Below are positions 8,436 to 18,412 of a stretch of 64,000 nt of DNA, one piece after another; position 1 is the first letter of the stretch; the number at the start of each line of letters is the position of its first letter. Source of the DNA: Dyadobacter sp. SG02 (GTDB lineage: Bacteria > Bacteroidota > Bacteroidia > Cytophagales > Spirosomataceae); assembly GCF_900109045.1 (NCBI RefSeq), contig NZ_FNYL01000001.1, positions 569,386-633,385 on the forward strand, written 5' to 3'. The notes beneath the pieces were generated by a model, which saw only the letters and a program-made list of their open reading frames with translations, had not been told where the DNA came from and did no database searches. The position numbers and the translations under genes were made by a program.

Positions 8436-10052
8436 TTATTTGTCCCACCAAACACGGGATACCCAGTTGTCGCCGCTCGCTAAACGCCCAACGGCGTCGC
8501 TGTAATTGGCGCTGTTCTGAGTTGCCTCGGTCGTCGGGTAAGGCTGACGGCGCGGGATCGTTCCGTTCGAGAAGTTACCCACGTAGTTGATTGGGGTCAG
8601 AACCGGGAAACCGGAACGCTTCCAGTTGCTCCACGCCTCCACGAAGTTGAACTGGATACCGGTAGTAGCCCAGTACTGTTCGTTGATCTGTTTCAATGCA
8701 TTGGCAGCATCCAACGGGTGCGCGGTTGCGTAAGCGTCGGCCGTCGCAGCGTCGATCACCGCAGCCGCACCATATTTACCCACAGACTGGATACCGGCCG
8801 AAAGGCCGTTTTTGTAGTGCGCGGCAGCTGTTCCACCCACCGCAAAGCCACGGGTTACCGCTTCTGCCAGCAACAATTCCGTCTGAGCGTAGCTCAACAC
8901 AAAAATCGGCCCGCTTCTTGAACGGTAGATGCCCGCCGGACGCGAATATTTACCAATAGGCGTCACATCGCCACCTGTGCCGGTACCGCCCGGATAACCG
9001 GCCGATTTGGTAATATCGGTCGCACCGCCGTTCATATCATAGCCATTCGGCAGACCCAGTTGATTCGCAGGGTTTGCGTCGCCGGCAATGGTAATGCTCT
9101 GGTTGGCAATAAGGCCAGCCGCAGGTACTTCCGCAATTTTGCCCAACCGTGGATCGTTGCCCGCTTTCAGGTAATCGATCATCACTTTGCTCCATCTTAC
9201 CTGATAAATATCCGCAGGAGTCGACAATGCAGCACCGTTACCATTCGTATAGCCATTCGCGTCGTCCATTACAATATAAGCATCGTCGGCCACACTGGTG
9301 AACACACCACCTGCTGCCGCTTTTTCTGCATAAGTTTTAGCAGTCGCAAGATCCGCCTTGGTTAGACGCATTGCCAGTTTGAGCATCAGCGAATAGCCGT
9401 ACTTCTTCCATTTGGTGATATCACCTTTGTAGTTGGCAAACGCATCGTTGGCGGGAAGTGCAGCAGCGGGATTCAAGGCAGCAATGGCACCATCCAGGCG
9501 TGTCAGCAACGATTTGTAGATACTTTCCTGGGTATCGTAAACCGGCAGCGTAATGCCTGTTTTTGCCTGCAATGCCTGCGTGTAAGGAACATCACCATAA
9601 ATGTCGGTGATAGTCGCCAGCGCCTGCACTTGCATGATGATCGCAACGTTGGTCAGGTTCACCAGGGCTGGCTTGTCCTTCGTCAACTGCTCCATTTCGT
9701 AGGCCAGGCTGGCCGCGCGGTAGCCGGTGTTCCATGAACTGGCCAGATAGGAGTTCGTGTTGCTCGAAATCACATATTTGTCGGCATTGGAATAGTAGTT
9801 GGCCGCACCCGAAGTAGTGGAAGACAGTATCTGCACCCACATGCTTTGGAAAAGGATCGTTCCGTTATAACCCGCTGTTGCATTGGCGTGGTTGAACTGA
9901 GCGCTCGGCAGCAACAAGTTCGGGTCAAAAGTTTCTCCCGACGCCTTGGTAGGGTCGGTGTTCAGTTCATCGAATTTGTCCGTACAAGCCAATGGAAGCA
10001 GGCCTGCTAGGACGATCATATTAATTAGTTTCTTTTTCATATTGAGGCTCAT
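8436..10052 (-). CDS. SusD/RagB-like nutrient-binding lipoprotein (pair 1)
   Basis: 538 residues with a lipoprotein signal whose lipobox is LLPLAC, followed by TDKFDELNTDPTKA, the hallmark start of the SusD-like_2 branch. SusD proteins are surface lipoproteins that cap the SusC channel and bind the substrate. The conserved helical repeat segments (SLAYEMEQLTKD, DVPYTQALQ, YDTQESIYKSLLTRLDGAI) and the C-terminal FNFVEAWSNWKRSGFPVL are all visible. The start overlaps the SusC stop by 4 nt (ATGA); an alternative ATG lies at 10040 and gives the more usual MKKKLIN lipoprotein start. Substrate unknown. Confidence 0.9.
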   Translation of the reverse strand: MSLNMKKKLINMIVLAGLLPLACTDKFDELNTDPTKASGETFDPNLLLPSAQFNHANATAGYNGTILFQSMWVQILSSTTSGAANYYSNADKYVISSNTNSYLASSWNTGYRAASLAYEMEQLTKDKPALVNLTNVAIIMQVQALATITDIYGDVPYTQALQAKTGITLPVYDTQESIYKSLLTRLDGAIAALNPAAALPANDAFANYKGDITKWKKYGYSLMLKLAMRLTKADLATAKTYAEKAAAGGVFTSVADDAYIVMDDANGYTNGNGAALSTPADIYQVRWSKVMIDYLKAGNDPRLGKIAEVPAAGLIANQSITIAGDANPANQLGLPNGYDMNGGATDITKSAGYPGGTGTGGDVTPIGKYSRPAGIYRSRSGPIFVLSYAQTELLLAEAVTRGFAVGGTAAAHYKNGLSAGIQSVGKYGAAAVIDAATADAYATAHPLDAANALKQINEQYWATTGIQFNFVEAWSNWKRSGFPVLTPINYVGNFSNGTIPRRQPYPTTEATQNSANYSDAVGRLASGDNWVSRVWWDK

Positions 10053-13000
10053 TTGAACTTGAAGGCTACGTTAACACCATAGTTGCGCGTTGCAGGCAAG
10101 CTGGTGCCCTCGATACCCGAGTATTTCAGGTTCGCACCGAATGTAGCTTCCGGATCGATGTTGTTGGTTTTCTTCATGAAATAGAACAGGTTACGCGAAA
10201 CGAGCGAGATGTTCACCGCGCGAATCAATGGCCATTTTGCCAGCATTTTTGCAGGCAGGTTATAACCTAGTGTTACCTGACGCAATTTGATAAAATCGCC
10301 GTCCAGCACGCTGATAGCAGTGACGTTGTTGGCTAATGCCGTGTAGTAATCCTGCGCAGTGGCAGTTACCGTGTTAGCAGCACCACTTTCCGTCACACCG
10401 GTAGTAATGCCACCTTCGCGCCCTACAAGCGTTTCTTTCGCCAAGCCACGACGGTATGCGTAGTTTTCGGTTGCTGAGAGGATTTTGTTACCGAAGTTGT
10501 AGTCAACCAGGAACGACAGGTTCACGTCGCCGAAACGTAGGTCGTTGTTCAAACCACCATAAAGGGTTGGTAACACAGTTCCATAGTTTTTAAGGTCACC
10601 ACGAACCGGCAGACCTGATGCATCCACAACAATCTGGCCATTCGACGCATATTTGTAATCATAAGCGCGGAGTTGCGGACCAGCTTCGCCCACCACGTAT
10701 GCTGTGATAGCATTACCCAGCGTAGCACGGTTCTGACCAAGTGGAATCGGGTTGTTGTCGACGTCTGTTTTCAGGATTTTGTTTTTAACCGAGGTAAGGT
10801 TGAAAGACGCATTCCACTCGAATTTCGAAGTTCTGACGGGCGTACCGGTCAACATCAATTCCAAACCACGGTTTTGAGTTGAACCTGTTCCAACAACACC
10901 GCTGGTGTAGCCGGTAGCACTACTGTAAGTAGCTGGCATGATCTCATTCTCGGTTTTCTGGCTGTAATATGACGCATCCAAACCAAGACGGTTTCCGAAG
11001 AATTTCAATTCCAAACCAAATTCAAGCTCTCCTTTGGTAAAAGGTTTGAGGAACAGGTTAGGCAACGCCTCAGGGAAACCTCCGGTAGGTATACCAGTAA
11101 TCGGATTTCCGACACTGTAATACTGGCTTGTTTGATAAGGGTCGAATTCTCCGCTGGTACGGGCGTAAGAGGCGCGAACTTTACCGAAGCTCAGGCTCGA
11201 CACATTCAGCATGTCGGTAAAGATGAACGCACCCGTTACCGAAGGTGTGAAGATGCTTCTGTTTGCGTTGGGCAGCGACGAGAAAACGTCGTAACGACCG
11301 GTTGTGCTCAGGTTAAGGATACCTTTGTAACCCAGGTCAACACTATAATAGGCTGACTGAACCTCTTTATTCGCCACTTCGTAGTTACGGTTGAAGTTCA
11401 CCACGTTGTTCCAGCTATACAGGTAAGGCAATACAAACGGGCTACCGCCGATGCTTACTTTCTCGTACCAGTTTTTACGAACGTTTGCTCCCGCAATCGC
11501 ATCAAGCGAAATTTCACCGAAGGTTTTGTTTACACCCACCAAACCGTCAATGTTCATTTCGGTACGTTGCGCATTAGACAATTCATCCAAACCACCTTTT
11601 CCGGCATTCGAGAATGCGGTTCCCCAAGGAGTTACCTTGAAAATGCGGTCATTGGCATTGTCATATCCGATACGCGCCTGAGCGTAAATCCAATCGGCGA
11701 ACTGATATTTTGTCGACACTGCCGTGATCAACCGCTTACGGTCTACGTCGTTTACGAACTGATTGGTTACGAAATAAGGGTTGGTCACATATTCATCGTC
11801 CGAGAACACGATTTCCTTTCCGGTTGCAGGATCGTACCCGGGAGACAGGATGCGCTGATCGATGTTCGTAGCAAGGAACATACCATTGTTGGCGTTCATC
11901 GGGCCATCACTCAAAATGGGCTTACCCTTGATGTTCTCAATGATGTAGTTAGCCATCACATTCACGCTCAATCTTTTGGTAATATTCTGATCAGCAGTCA
12001 GATTGAAAGTTTTTCTCTTCAAACCGCTGTTCTCGATGATCGATTTATTATCCAGATTGGCCAATGACAAGCGGAATGAACCGTTGTCGCCACCTTTGCT
12101 TACCGAAACGCTATTGGTAAAGTTGCTACCATTTCGATAGAAATGCTTTACATTGTCTTTCTGAGCAGAATACTTGTAGGTTTTTCCGTCGAACTGAATG
12201 ACATCGGATCCATCCAGCTTAGCACCCCAGCTCATACGGGCAGTTTGCTGCGCCAATGCGGTGGTAGTTGGTTTCTGGCCGCCGATACCCTGTCCGTATT
12301 CGTATTGGAAATCGGTCATGTCGCGTGGCGCGTCAAGCGAGTAGTTCAGGTTATAATCCACTGAAAAATCGCCCTTTTTGCCTGATTTGGTTTTAATCAG
12401 GATTACACCATTCGTAGCACGTGTACCGTAAAGACCCGAAGCAGCCTGACCTTTCAGAACGGTCATCGACTCGATATCGTCCGGGTTGAGGTTACCCAAA
12501 CCGTCACCACCATCGGCACCACCCCATTCGCCGGCGCTACCACGCTGCGTATTATCCATCGGCACACCATTGATAACGATCAGCGGCGCACCACCTGAGT
12601 TCATACTGGGCATACCACGCATCAAAATCTTGGCAGTACCACCCGGACCACCGCTCGTTCCTTTTACGTTCAAGCCCGCCACACGACCGGCCAGCGAGTT
12701 ACCCACGTTCGTTTCTCTTGCTTTGGTCATCAGGTCACCACCAATAGTAGTCACTGCATAGCCCAGCTTACGTGCCTCTTTTGATACACCAAGTGCCGTC
12801 ACCACCACTTCTTCCAGGTTCGCCACGTCGGGAACCATTTTGATATCCACAGTGCTTCGGCTGCCAACAGCTATTTCCTGTTTCAAATAGCCGATAGAGC
12901 TAAACACCAGTACATCGGCGTCTTTCACCCCAGCCAACGAGAAGTTACCGTCCGCATCCGCGTTGGTACCCCGCGTTGTTCCTTTCACCGTTACTGAGAC

Positions 13001-13144
13001 ACCAGGAAGCCCCTGGTCTTTTTCATCGATGACCTTACCAGTAACAGTCCGTTCCTGAGCAAAGGAGGTCAACGATGCAAAAAGCAGAAATAGCCCGAGA
13101 GGGATAAACCCTTTCCCCAGAGCCATGCGTAGCTTTTCTTTCAT
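10049..13144 (-). CDS. SusC/RagA-family TonB-linked outer-membrane transporter (pair 1)
   Basis: 1031 residues. Order: signal peptide (about 1-29, ending SLTSFAQ), carboxypeptidase-regulatory-like domain (VTGKVIDEKDQGLPGVSV, about 33-110), the LEEVVVTALG segment characteristic of SusC proteins, plug domain (about 118-230, with LIVINGVPMDN and NPDDIESMTVLKG), then a 22-strand barrel to the C-terminus. No STN signalling domain is present, so it should not signal through an anti-sigma factor. It imports oligomers into the periplasm with TonB energy, together with SusD 1 with which it overlaps by 4 nt. Confidence 0.92.
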   Translation of the reverse strand: MKEKLRMALGKGFIPLGLFLLFASLTSFAQERTVTGKVIDEKDQGLPGVSVTVKGTTRGTNADADGNFSLAGVKDADVLVFSSIGYLKQEIAVGSRSTVDIKMVPDVANLEEVVVTALGVSKEARKLGYAVTTIGGDLMTKARETNVGNSLAGRVAGLNVKGTSGGPGGTAKILMRGMPSMNSGGAPLIVINGVPMDNTQRGSAGEWGGADGGDGLGNLNPDDIESMTVLKGQAASGLYGTRATNGVILIKTKSGKKGDFSVDYNLNYSLDAPRDMTDFQYEYGQGIGGQKPTTTALAQQTARMSWGAKLDGSDVIQFDGKTYKYSAQKDNVKHFYRNGSNFTNSVSVSKGGDNGSFRLSLANLDNKSIIENSGLKRKTFNLTADQNITKRLSVNVMANYIIENIKGKPILSDGPMNANNGMFLATNIDQRILSPGYDPATGKEIVFSDDEYVTNPYFVTNQFVNDVDRKRLITAVSTKYQFADWIYAQARIGYDNANDRIFKVTPWGTAFSNAGKGGLDELSNAQRTEMNIDGLVGVNKTFGEISLDAIAGANVRKNWYEKVSIGGSPFVLPYLYSWNNVVNFNRNYEVANKEVQSAYYSVDLGYKGILNLSTTGRYDVFSSLPNANRSIFTPSVTGAFIFTDMLNVSSLSFGKVRASYARTSGEFDPYQTSQYYSVGNPITGIPTGGFPEALPNLFLKPFTKGELEFGLELKFFGNRLGLDASYYSQKTENEIMPATYSSATGYTSGVVGTGSTQNRGLELMLTGTPVRTSKFEWNASFNLTSVKNKILKTDVDNNPIPLGQNRATLGNAITAYVVGEAGPQLRAYDYKYASNGQIVVDASGLPVRGDLKNYGTVLPTLYGGLNNDLRFGDVNLSFLVDYNFGNKILSATENYAYRRGLAKETLVGREGGITTGVTESGAANTVTATAQDYYTALANNVTAISVLDGDFIKLRQVTLGYNLPAKMLAKWPLIRAVNISLVSRNLFYFMKKTNNIDPEATFGANLKYSGIEGTSLPATRNYGVNVAFKFK

Positions 13145-13464
13145 AGGTTTGAAAAATTAGTAAATTTTAAATAGGTTAAATTTGGTAAAGACCGAATTTT
13201 AGCAAAGCCAAAGCCCGTACATGGCAAATATGATAAAATATTTTATAATTAAATAATTTTAAAAACGCTTTGCATTTAGTCTATATTTTTAATATTCCCT
13301 TAATTAATTGGATAATCATTTTACAAAAATCTACCCTGCATTCCATTATGATTTTCGGGTACGTAAACACTCCATTGAGGCCCGTTTTCATAACTGTGAG
13401 CACAAAAAATGCCGGAACGCACCAAAACGGGCGATCCGGGCATCCGGTAAATTTTAATGAAAAA
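13145..13464. other. Intergenic region between the two tandem SusCD-VCBS modules
   Basis: 320 bp, very AT-rich in the half next to SusC 1. It holds the presumed SusC 1 promoter: the minus strand has CATATTTG at 13226-13233, one base off the -7 consensus, but no good -33 element. The other half holds a terminator-like hairpin for the upstream VCBS gene. No gene is seen. Confidence 0.5.
13404..13443 (-). terminator. Probable terminator after VCBS gene 2
   Basis: On the minus strand an imperfect stem (ATGCC, one bulged C, GGA pairing with TCC, GGCAT; inner CGC/GCG) is followed by a run of T. It lies about 20 nt past the VCBS 2 stop and would separate the two tandem modules. Confidence 0.5.
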
Positions 13465-16400
13465 TTAATTCTTTTCGGGCTTGAAACGGTAGCTTATCAA
13501 TGGCGCATTATTGATAGCCCCTAATAAATACAGCGTACCTTTCACTTCCAAAACCGCCAGATCACGCACGTCTCCATTCACATAAAACCCGCTTTTTTGC
13601 TGCGGTAAATAGCTGAATTTCAATGCGCCTTTATTACAAAAAACCTGCAACAGACTGGCGTCGTTCTTACCCATTCTTACGCGTGTCTGCTTCATATTTC
13701 CCCCAAGTGTAATGTCGGGCTTCCCGTCGCCGTCCATGTCATGCACCGCGATGGCATACACCGGCGCGAACTGGGCTTCCACGGGTAACGCATGAAATAC
13801 CAGCTTGCCGTTTACATTTTCCAGCAGCCCGGTTCGGTACTCATTGACAGAGAGCCGATTAACACCCTGCATTTTCTCGCCGGGCAGCATTTCGGACAGG
13901 GTAGCTTTGGAATAACTGACGTAGTCCGTGTATTTTTTCTTTAATGACGGCACCTGGTCCAGAAGCTCGTCGCGGCTGGCGTAGGGATATCCCTTCCCGC
14001 CTTCATTGACCGTCACGACGGGCACAATTCTGTTAAGTTTGTCAAAATCAGCAGCATACATCGTCAATCCGCTTGGTGAAGTGATGTTCCATTGCCAGTT
14101 GATACCCATATTTCCGATTACGAAATCAGTATCGCCGTCGCCGTCGAGATCGGCAGCGCGGAGTGCGTTCCAGCAGCCACGGAGATTGGCAGTCCCCCAC
14201 TTTTCGCTTGCATTGGTCAATTTCCCTTTACTATTGGAAAAAATTCGCACAGGCATCCAGTCGGACGTTAATATCAGTTCAGGAAAACCATCCTTTTCAA
14301 GGTCCGCGAATACCGCGTCGGTCACCATTCCTGCCTCCCGAAGCCCCGGGGCACGATTGGTAGTTTCGTCGGTAAATCCGGCCTTGCCGTTATTAACCAA
14401 TATTAACCCTCCCGGACTCTCCGGAAAACGCCCCGGTGTCACCCGCGATCCGAGGAAAATGTCCGGATCGCCGTCCTTGTCGAGATCCGCTACCGCGATG
14501 GAAGACGCATTCACACCGACGGCCGGAAATGGCGCTTTTCTAAAACTACCTTTTTCATTCAGATACAGGCGCGGGAGCAACATGGGATCGGAAGCATTGA
14601 GCTCGTAGCCGGCGCTGGTTACCAGCAGGTCCTGATCTCCGTCACCATCCGCATCGAAAAATACCGCGTCGGCGTCTTCAAATGCGGCATCGGCTTCAAA
14701 AACGGGCTGGGGCGATTTGCGATATGTGCCATTACTGCTCAGAAACAATGCGCCCGATTGCCCCCTGGCGCCCGCGATGTAGAAATCGTCGGTACCGTCG
14801 CCATTGATGTCCTTTTGCGCCAAATGCGGCCCCTGATACGTGAGCATTGTGGGCAGTAGCGTCTGAATGCGGAAATCGTTACGCGCATCCTCCGCGTGCG
14901 TGAAATCGATAAGCGCCGCAGGCTCCCACAACGACGCAGCAGCAGGTGGGCTATCGGCGGCTTTCCGGGCATCGGCGTAGCGAAACGTCACCTCTTTCCC
15001 GCTCACACCCTTCATCACCTGCCGGTTACCATCCGCCCAGGTAACTGCCAGGGAATCGATCCGTGAATTACCCCCCAGGCCGAAATGCAGCGCGTCCCAT
15101 TGCGCGGACTGAAACCCCCGGACGGGAATAAAATTCTGGGTTTGGGTGAGCGAATCGCCGTACAAAGTGACTTTCGCACCGGCAAGATGGGCGTATTTCG
15201 GCGACAATAGCCTGACCCGCAGCGAAGCGTTGCCCGTCAGCATTTCCTCTGCATTGTTCCGGTAAATGAATGCCTTCTGGCTGACATTGTTCGTCACCAG
15301 GTCCAGGTCGCCATCGTTATCGAGGTCGGCGTAAATAGCACCGTTGGATTGGTTGTTCTTTTCAAAACCCCATTCCTTGATTTTTTTGGTAAATGTGAGG
15401 TTCTTTTGGTTCTGGAAAATGTAATCCGGTTCGTTGATCGGCGGCATCTGCTTGATAACCTCCATTTGCTTCGGGGCATTACTTCCCTGATTTTGTTGCA
15501 CCTGCTTGTCGGCCGAGTATTTGAGAAATTCCATGTTGGTATAATCCCGCGCATAGCCGTTAGAAATGAATATATCCTTCCAACCGTCGTTGTCGAAGTC
15601 GGCCATTAATGCGGACCAGCTCCAATCGGTATTGGAAACGCCCGCCAGCTGGCCTATTTCGCTGAAAACCGGAACACCATTCTGGTTTACGCCATTGTTG
15701 AGCTGCAACATATTCCGCATGCTCTGGTCATGAAAACCTGCGCGGAGCAGTTGCTGGTATTTATCATAGTTATCGTCTCCGGAAGTAAGTTTTATGCGCT
15801 CGTTGGAGCCCGGGAGCATATCCAGCGTCAGGACGTCCATCAGGCCGTCGTTGTTAATATCCGCAGCATCGGTACCCATCGAAAACAGCGACACGTGCCC
15901 CATCGACTCGCGTATTACTTCTTTAAACTTGCCATTTTTCTCGTTCAGGTAGAGGTAATCGTTCTCGTTGTAGTCGTTGGCGATGTAGAGGTCCTGCCAG
16001 CCATCGTTGTTGAAATCATTGACATTCACCCCTAACCCAAAACTCAGGACATTAGAAACAATGCCCGCCGAATCGGTAACATTCGTGAAACGGCCGCTAT
16101 CGTTCCTGAGCAGTTTGTTACCGAACGCCTCATTACGCTGCTCGCGGTAGCTGGCCAGCAGGTTGCTGAACCCGGCATATTCCTGCAATGAGTGGTTCAG
16201 CAGAAAACAATCGGTATCGCCGTCGCGGTCGTAGTCGAAGAACACGGCCTGCGTCGTGTAGGATGCGTCGTTCAGGCCATATTGGGCGGCTTTTTCCGTG
16301 AAAGTCGGGATACCGTCGGCTGTTTTCCCATTATTGATATACAAAAGCTTCGTACGCAGGCGCGGGTCCTGTGCGCCCGCGCGGCACACGAAAATATCTA

Positions 16401-16758
16401 TCCAGCCATCGTCGTTGATGTCCACCAGCGACACACCGGTTTTCCAGCCTTCGTTCAACCCCGTACCCGACTTTTCCGAAACATCCTCGAATTCCATATC
16501 GCCGCGGTTGAGGTACAATTTGTTCGCCACCATATTACCGGTGAAGTACAAATCGATCAGCCCGTCATTATTGAAATCCGCCGCCGCCACGCCCCCACCA
16601 TTATAGAAATAGCCATACCGCAGCACATTGTTTTCCTCGTCCTCGTCGATGTAATTGTTAAAATCGACGCCGGTTTTACCCGAATCGAGCAATGTAAACA
16701 GGGTATCGTCTTTTTTGCAGCCGGAAAGGAGGACGATCAGGAGGAGAAGTTTTCGCAT
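13465..16758 (-). CDS. Giant FG-GAP/VCBS-ASPIC lipoprotein (module 2)
   Basis: 1097 residues from the ATG at 16758; earlier in-frame codons back to 16779 fall inside a terminator hairpin and are unlikely starts. The N-terminus is a lipoprotein signal (MRKLLLLIVLLSGC), so unlike its paralogue at 4980 it should be lipid-anchored. FG-GAP calcium loops include DFNNDGLID, DINDDGWID, DYDRDGDTD, DFNNDGWQD, DINNDGLMD and DLDNDGDLD. An ASPIC/UnbV domain with LHFGLG and VTWADG lies at about 525-590. A second block holds DADGDGDQD, DLDKDGDPD, DLDGDGDTD and DMDGDGKPD. It follows SusD 2. Its precise role is unknown. Confidence 0.88.
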   Translation of the reverse strand: MRKLLLLIVLLSGCKKDDTLFTLLDSGKTGVDFNNYIDEDEENNVLRYGYFYNGGGVAAADFNNDGLIDLYFTGNMVANKLYLNRGDMEFEDVSEKSGTGLNEGWKTGVSLVDINDDGWIDIFVCRAGAQDPRLRTKLLYINNGKTADGIPTFTEKAAQYGLNDASYTTQAVFFDYDRDGDTDCFLLNHSLQEYAGFSNLLASYREQRNEAFGNKLLRNDSGRFTNVTDSAGIVSNVLSFGLGVNVNDFNNDGWQDLYIANDYNENDYLYLNEKNGKFKEVIRESMGHVSLFSMGTDAADINNDGLMDVLTLDMLPGSNERIKLTSGDDNYDKYQQLLRAGFHDQSMRNMLQLNNGVNQNGVPVFSEIGQLAGVSNTDWSWSALMADFDNDGWKDIFISNGYARDYTNMEFLKYSADKQVQQNQGSNAPKQMEVIKQMPPINEPDYIFQNQKNLTFTKKIKEWGFEKNNQSNGAIYADLDNDGDLDLVTNNVSQKAFIYRNNAEEMLTGNASLRVRLLSPKYAHLAGAKVTLYGDSLTQTQNFIPVRGFQSAQWDALHFGLGGNSRIDSLAVTWADGNRQVMKGVSGKEVTFRYADARKAADSPPAAASLWEPAALIDFTHAEDARNDFRIQTLLPTMLTYQGPHLAQKDINGDGTDDFYIAGARGQSGALFLSSNGTYRKSPQPVFEADAAFEDADAVFFDADGDGDQDLLVTSAGYELNASDPMLLPRLYLNEKGSFRKAPFPAVGVNASSIAVADLDKDGDPDIFLGSRVTPGRFPESPGGLILVNNGKAGFTDETTNRAPGLREAGMVTDAVFADLEKDGFPELILTSDWMPVRIFSNSKGKLTNASEKWGTANLRGCWNALRAADLDGDGDTDFVIGNMGINWQWNITSPSGLTMYAADFDKLNRIVPVVTVNEGGKGYPYASRDELLDQVPSLKKKYTDYVSYSKATLSEMLPGEKMQGVNRLSVNEYRTGLLENVNGKLVFHALPVEAQFAPVYAIAVHDMDGDGKPDITLGGNMKQTRVRMGKNDASLLQVFCNKGALKFSYLPQQKSGFYVNGDVRDLAVLEVKGTLYLLGAINNAPLISYRFKPEKN

Positions 16759-16777
16759 ATGTCGAATGTGGGATTGC

Positions 16778-16807
16778 AAAAAGGCAGACTTGCGTGTCTG
16801 CCTTTTT
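16778..16807 (-). terminator. Strong terminator between SusD 2 and VCBS gene 2
   Basis: A perfect 12-bp inverted repeat AAAAAGGCAGAC/GTCTGCCTTTTT with a 6-nt loop, flanked by A and T runs so it can work in both directions. On the minus strand it ends only 19 nt before the VCBS 2 start codon and about 35 nt after the SusD 2 stop. VCBS 2 expression must come from read-through or from a promoter overlapping the hairpin. Confidence 0.75.
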
Positions 16808-16841
16808 AATTTACAAGATAATACTTTAAAGAAAACGCCGA

Positions 16842-18392
16842 TCAGGGCTTATCCCACCAAAGGCGCGTACTGGATTTGTCCTCGCCATTGAGTTTGGCGA
16901 TCGCCGCCGTCGCCGCCGTCGCATTCGCCTGGAATTCGCCGATTACGAACGGCGTCCTTCTCACAACCGCATCCTTAGGCGAATCCGGGTTGTCGGAGTT
17001 AACGCGGGCGTACAGTTTCGGATAACCGGTCCTGCGATATTCCGCCCATGCTTCATGTCCGTTCGGATAGTTTGCGAGCCATTTCTGGGTAATGATCTGC
17101 TCCAACTGTTTCGTTTGATCAGCCGAGAATTTCACCGGAATATCCGACAACGCGGGCGTTTTGGCCATATCGGCCAACGCGATTGGCGCGGTTGTACCAT
17201 TCGTATAAGCCGTAATCACCGCCGCATCCGCAATGCCCCATTGTTTGAATGCAGTTTCAATGCCCTTTTCGTAGAAATCTTTGGCGGTACCACCCCCCAT
17301 ATTCCATCCTTTCAATGCACCTTCCGCTCTCAGGAAATAAGCTTCGGAAGCGTACATGATCGCAAACGGGTTGGTCGCCTGAACGGTTGGCAAAAACTGA
17401 TCAGCCACGTTGGATGTAGCATTCGCATTGTTTTCCGGCGCACCCAGTTCACCCTGGGTATATCCGTTCCGCAGGCCTTTAAAAGTACTTACAGTGCCGG
17501 GCACCGGTGCATAATATTTGCTGATGCGCGGGTCAACATAACCTTTTAAAACACTTTCCATAGCCGCGCTCATGCGGAACTCGTTCCATGCAGTAGCCTG
17601 GTTCATCGGGTTGAACGAGTTGGCCGTTACTTTCAGGAATGCATCGTCCGCATTGGTAGCGAGTACCCCGCCGGCCACCGCCGCCTCGGCTTCCGTTTTC
17701 GCCAGGGCCGGCTCCACTTTCGACATGCGCATTGCTATGCGCAGACGAAGGGTGTTACCGAAAAGGATCCATTTATCCACAGCTCCGCCGTAGATCTGGT
17801 CGTTGGTACCGAAAACGTTCGTGCCTTTGAATGCCTGCAATGCAGTTGTGGAGGCTGCCAGTGTTTTTACAAAATCCTTATAAATGGCTTCCTGGGTATC
17901 GTACTCCACGCTGGCCTCACCGTTTCCTACCTGACTGTAAGGGATCGGCCCCCAGTAGTCGGTGCGGGGCAGGTACATATACACTTTCCAGATGTTGGCA
18001 ATGGCGTACATGGCTGCATTTTCGTTAGGCCCTCCCGGTTTTGTATTGTCCAGAACCCCCAACAACGGTGGAATAGCCGTTCCGTAGAAACCACTCCAGG
18101 CACCGTTGAGCCAGTTACCTACCATTACATTGCGGTCGGACGAGAAGTTTTGCGCGATGTTGGCAAAATACTGGCCCTGCAAATCGGCAAACAAGCTCTG
18201 GAATGTCTGCCAGCTTGCCTGTATAGACCGGTACTGCGCCGCAGCGAATGCATTACCGATCGCCGAACCGTCGAGTGCCGTCAGTTTTGTTTTATTGGTG
18301 TTGATCTCTTCAAAATTATCCGTACAGGAATAGGTACTCCCTGCCAGCGCGGTGATCACAGCCAATGTTAATATTTTATATCTCCGTTTCAT
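16842..18392 (-). CDS. SusD/RagB-like nutrient-binding lipoprotein (pair 2)
   Basis: 516 residues. A lipoprotein signal with lipobox STYSC is followed by TDNFEEINTNKTKL, again the SusD-like_2 pattern. Conserved segments include ALQAFKGTNVF, YDTQEAIYKDFVKTL and, near the end, NGHEAWAEYRRTGYPKLY. It is a surface lid for SusC 2, whose gene ends 20 nt upstream. It is the same type of SusD as in pair 1, consistent with the two modules being tandem relatives. Substrate unknown. Confidence 0.9.
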   Translation of the reverse strand: MKRRYKILTLAVITALAGSTYSCTDNFEEINTNKTKLTALDGSAIGNAFAAAQYRSIQASWQTFQSLFADLQGQYFANIAQNFSSDRNVMVGNWLNGAWSGFYGTAIPPLLGVLDNTKPGGPNENAAMYAIANIWKVYMYLPRTDYWGPIPYSQVGNGEASVEYDTQEAIYKDFVKTLAASTTALQAFKGTNVFGTNDQIYGGAVDKWILFGNTLRLRIAMRMSKVEPALAKTEAEAAVAGGVLATNADDAFLKVTANSFNPMNQATAWNEFRMSAAMESVLKGYVDPRISKYYAPVPGTVSTFKGLRNGYTQGELGAPENNANATSNVADQFLPTVQATNPFAIMYASEAYFLRAEGALKGWNMGGGTAKDFYEKGIETAFKQWGIADAAVITAYTNGTTAPIALADMAKTPALSDIPVKFSADQTKQLEQIITQKWLANYPNGHEAWAEYRRTGYPKLYARVNSDNPDSPKDAVVRRTPFVIGEFQANATAATAAIAKLNGEDKSSTRLWWDKP

Positions 18393-18412
18393 TTGTTTCA
18401 GAATTTTAGCAA

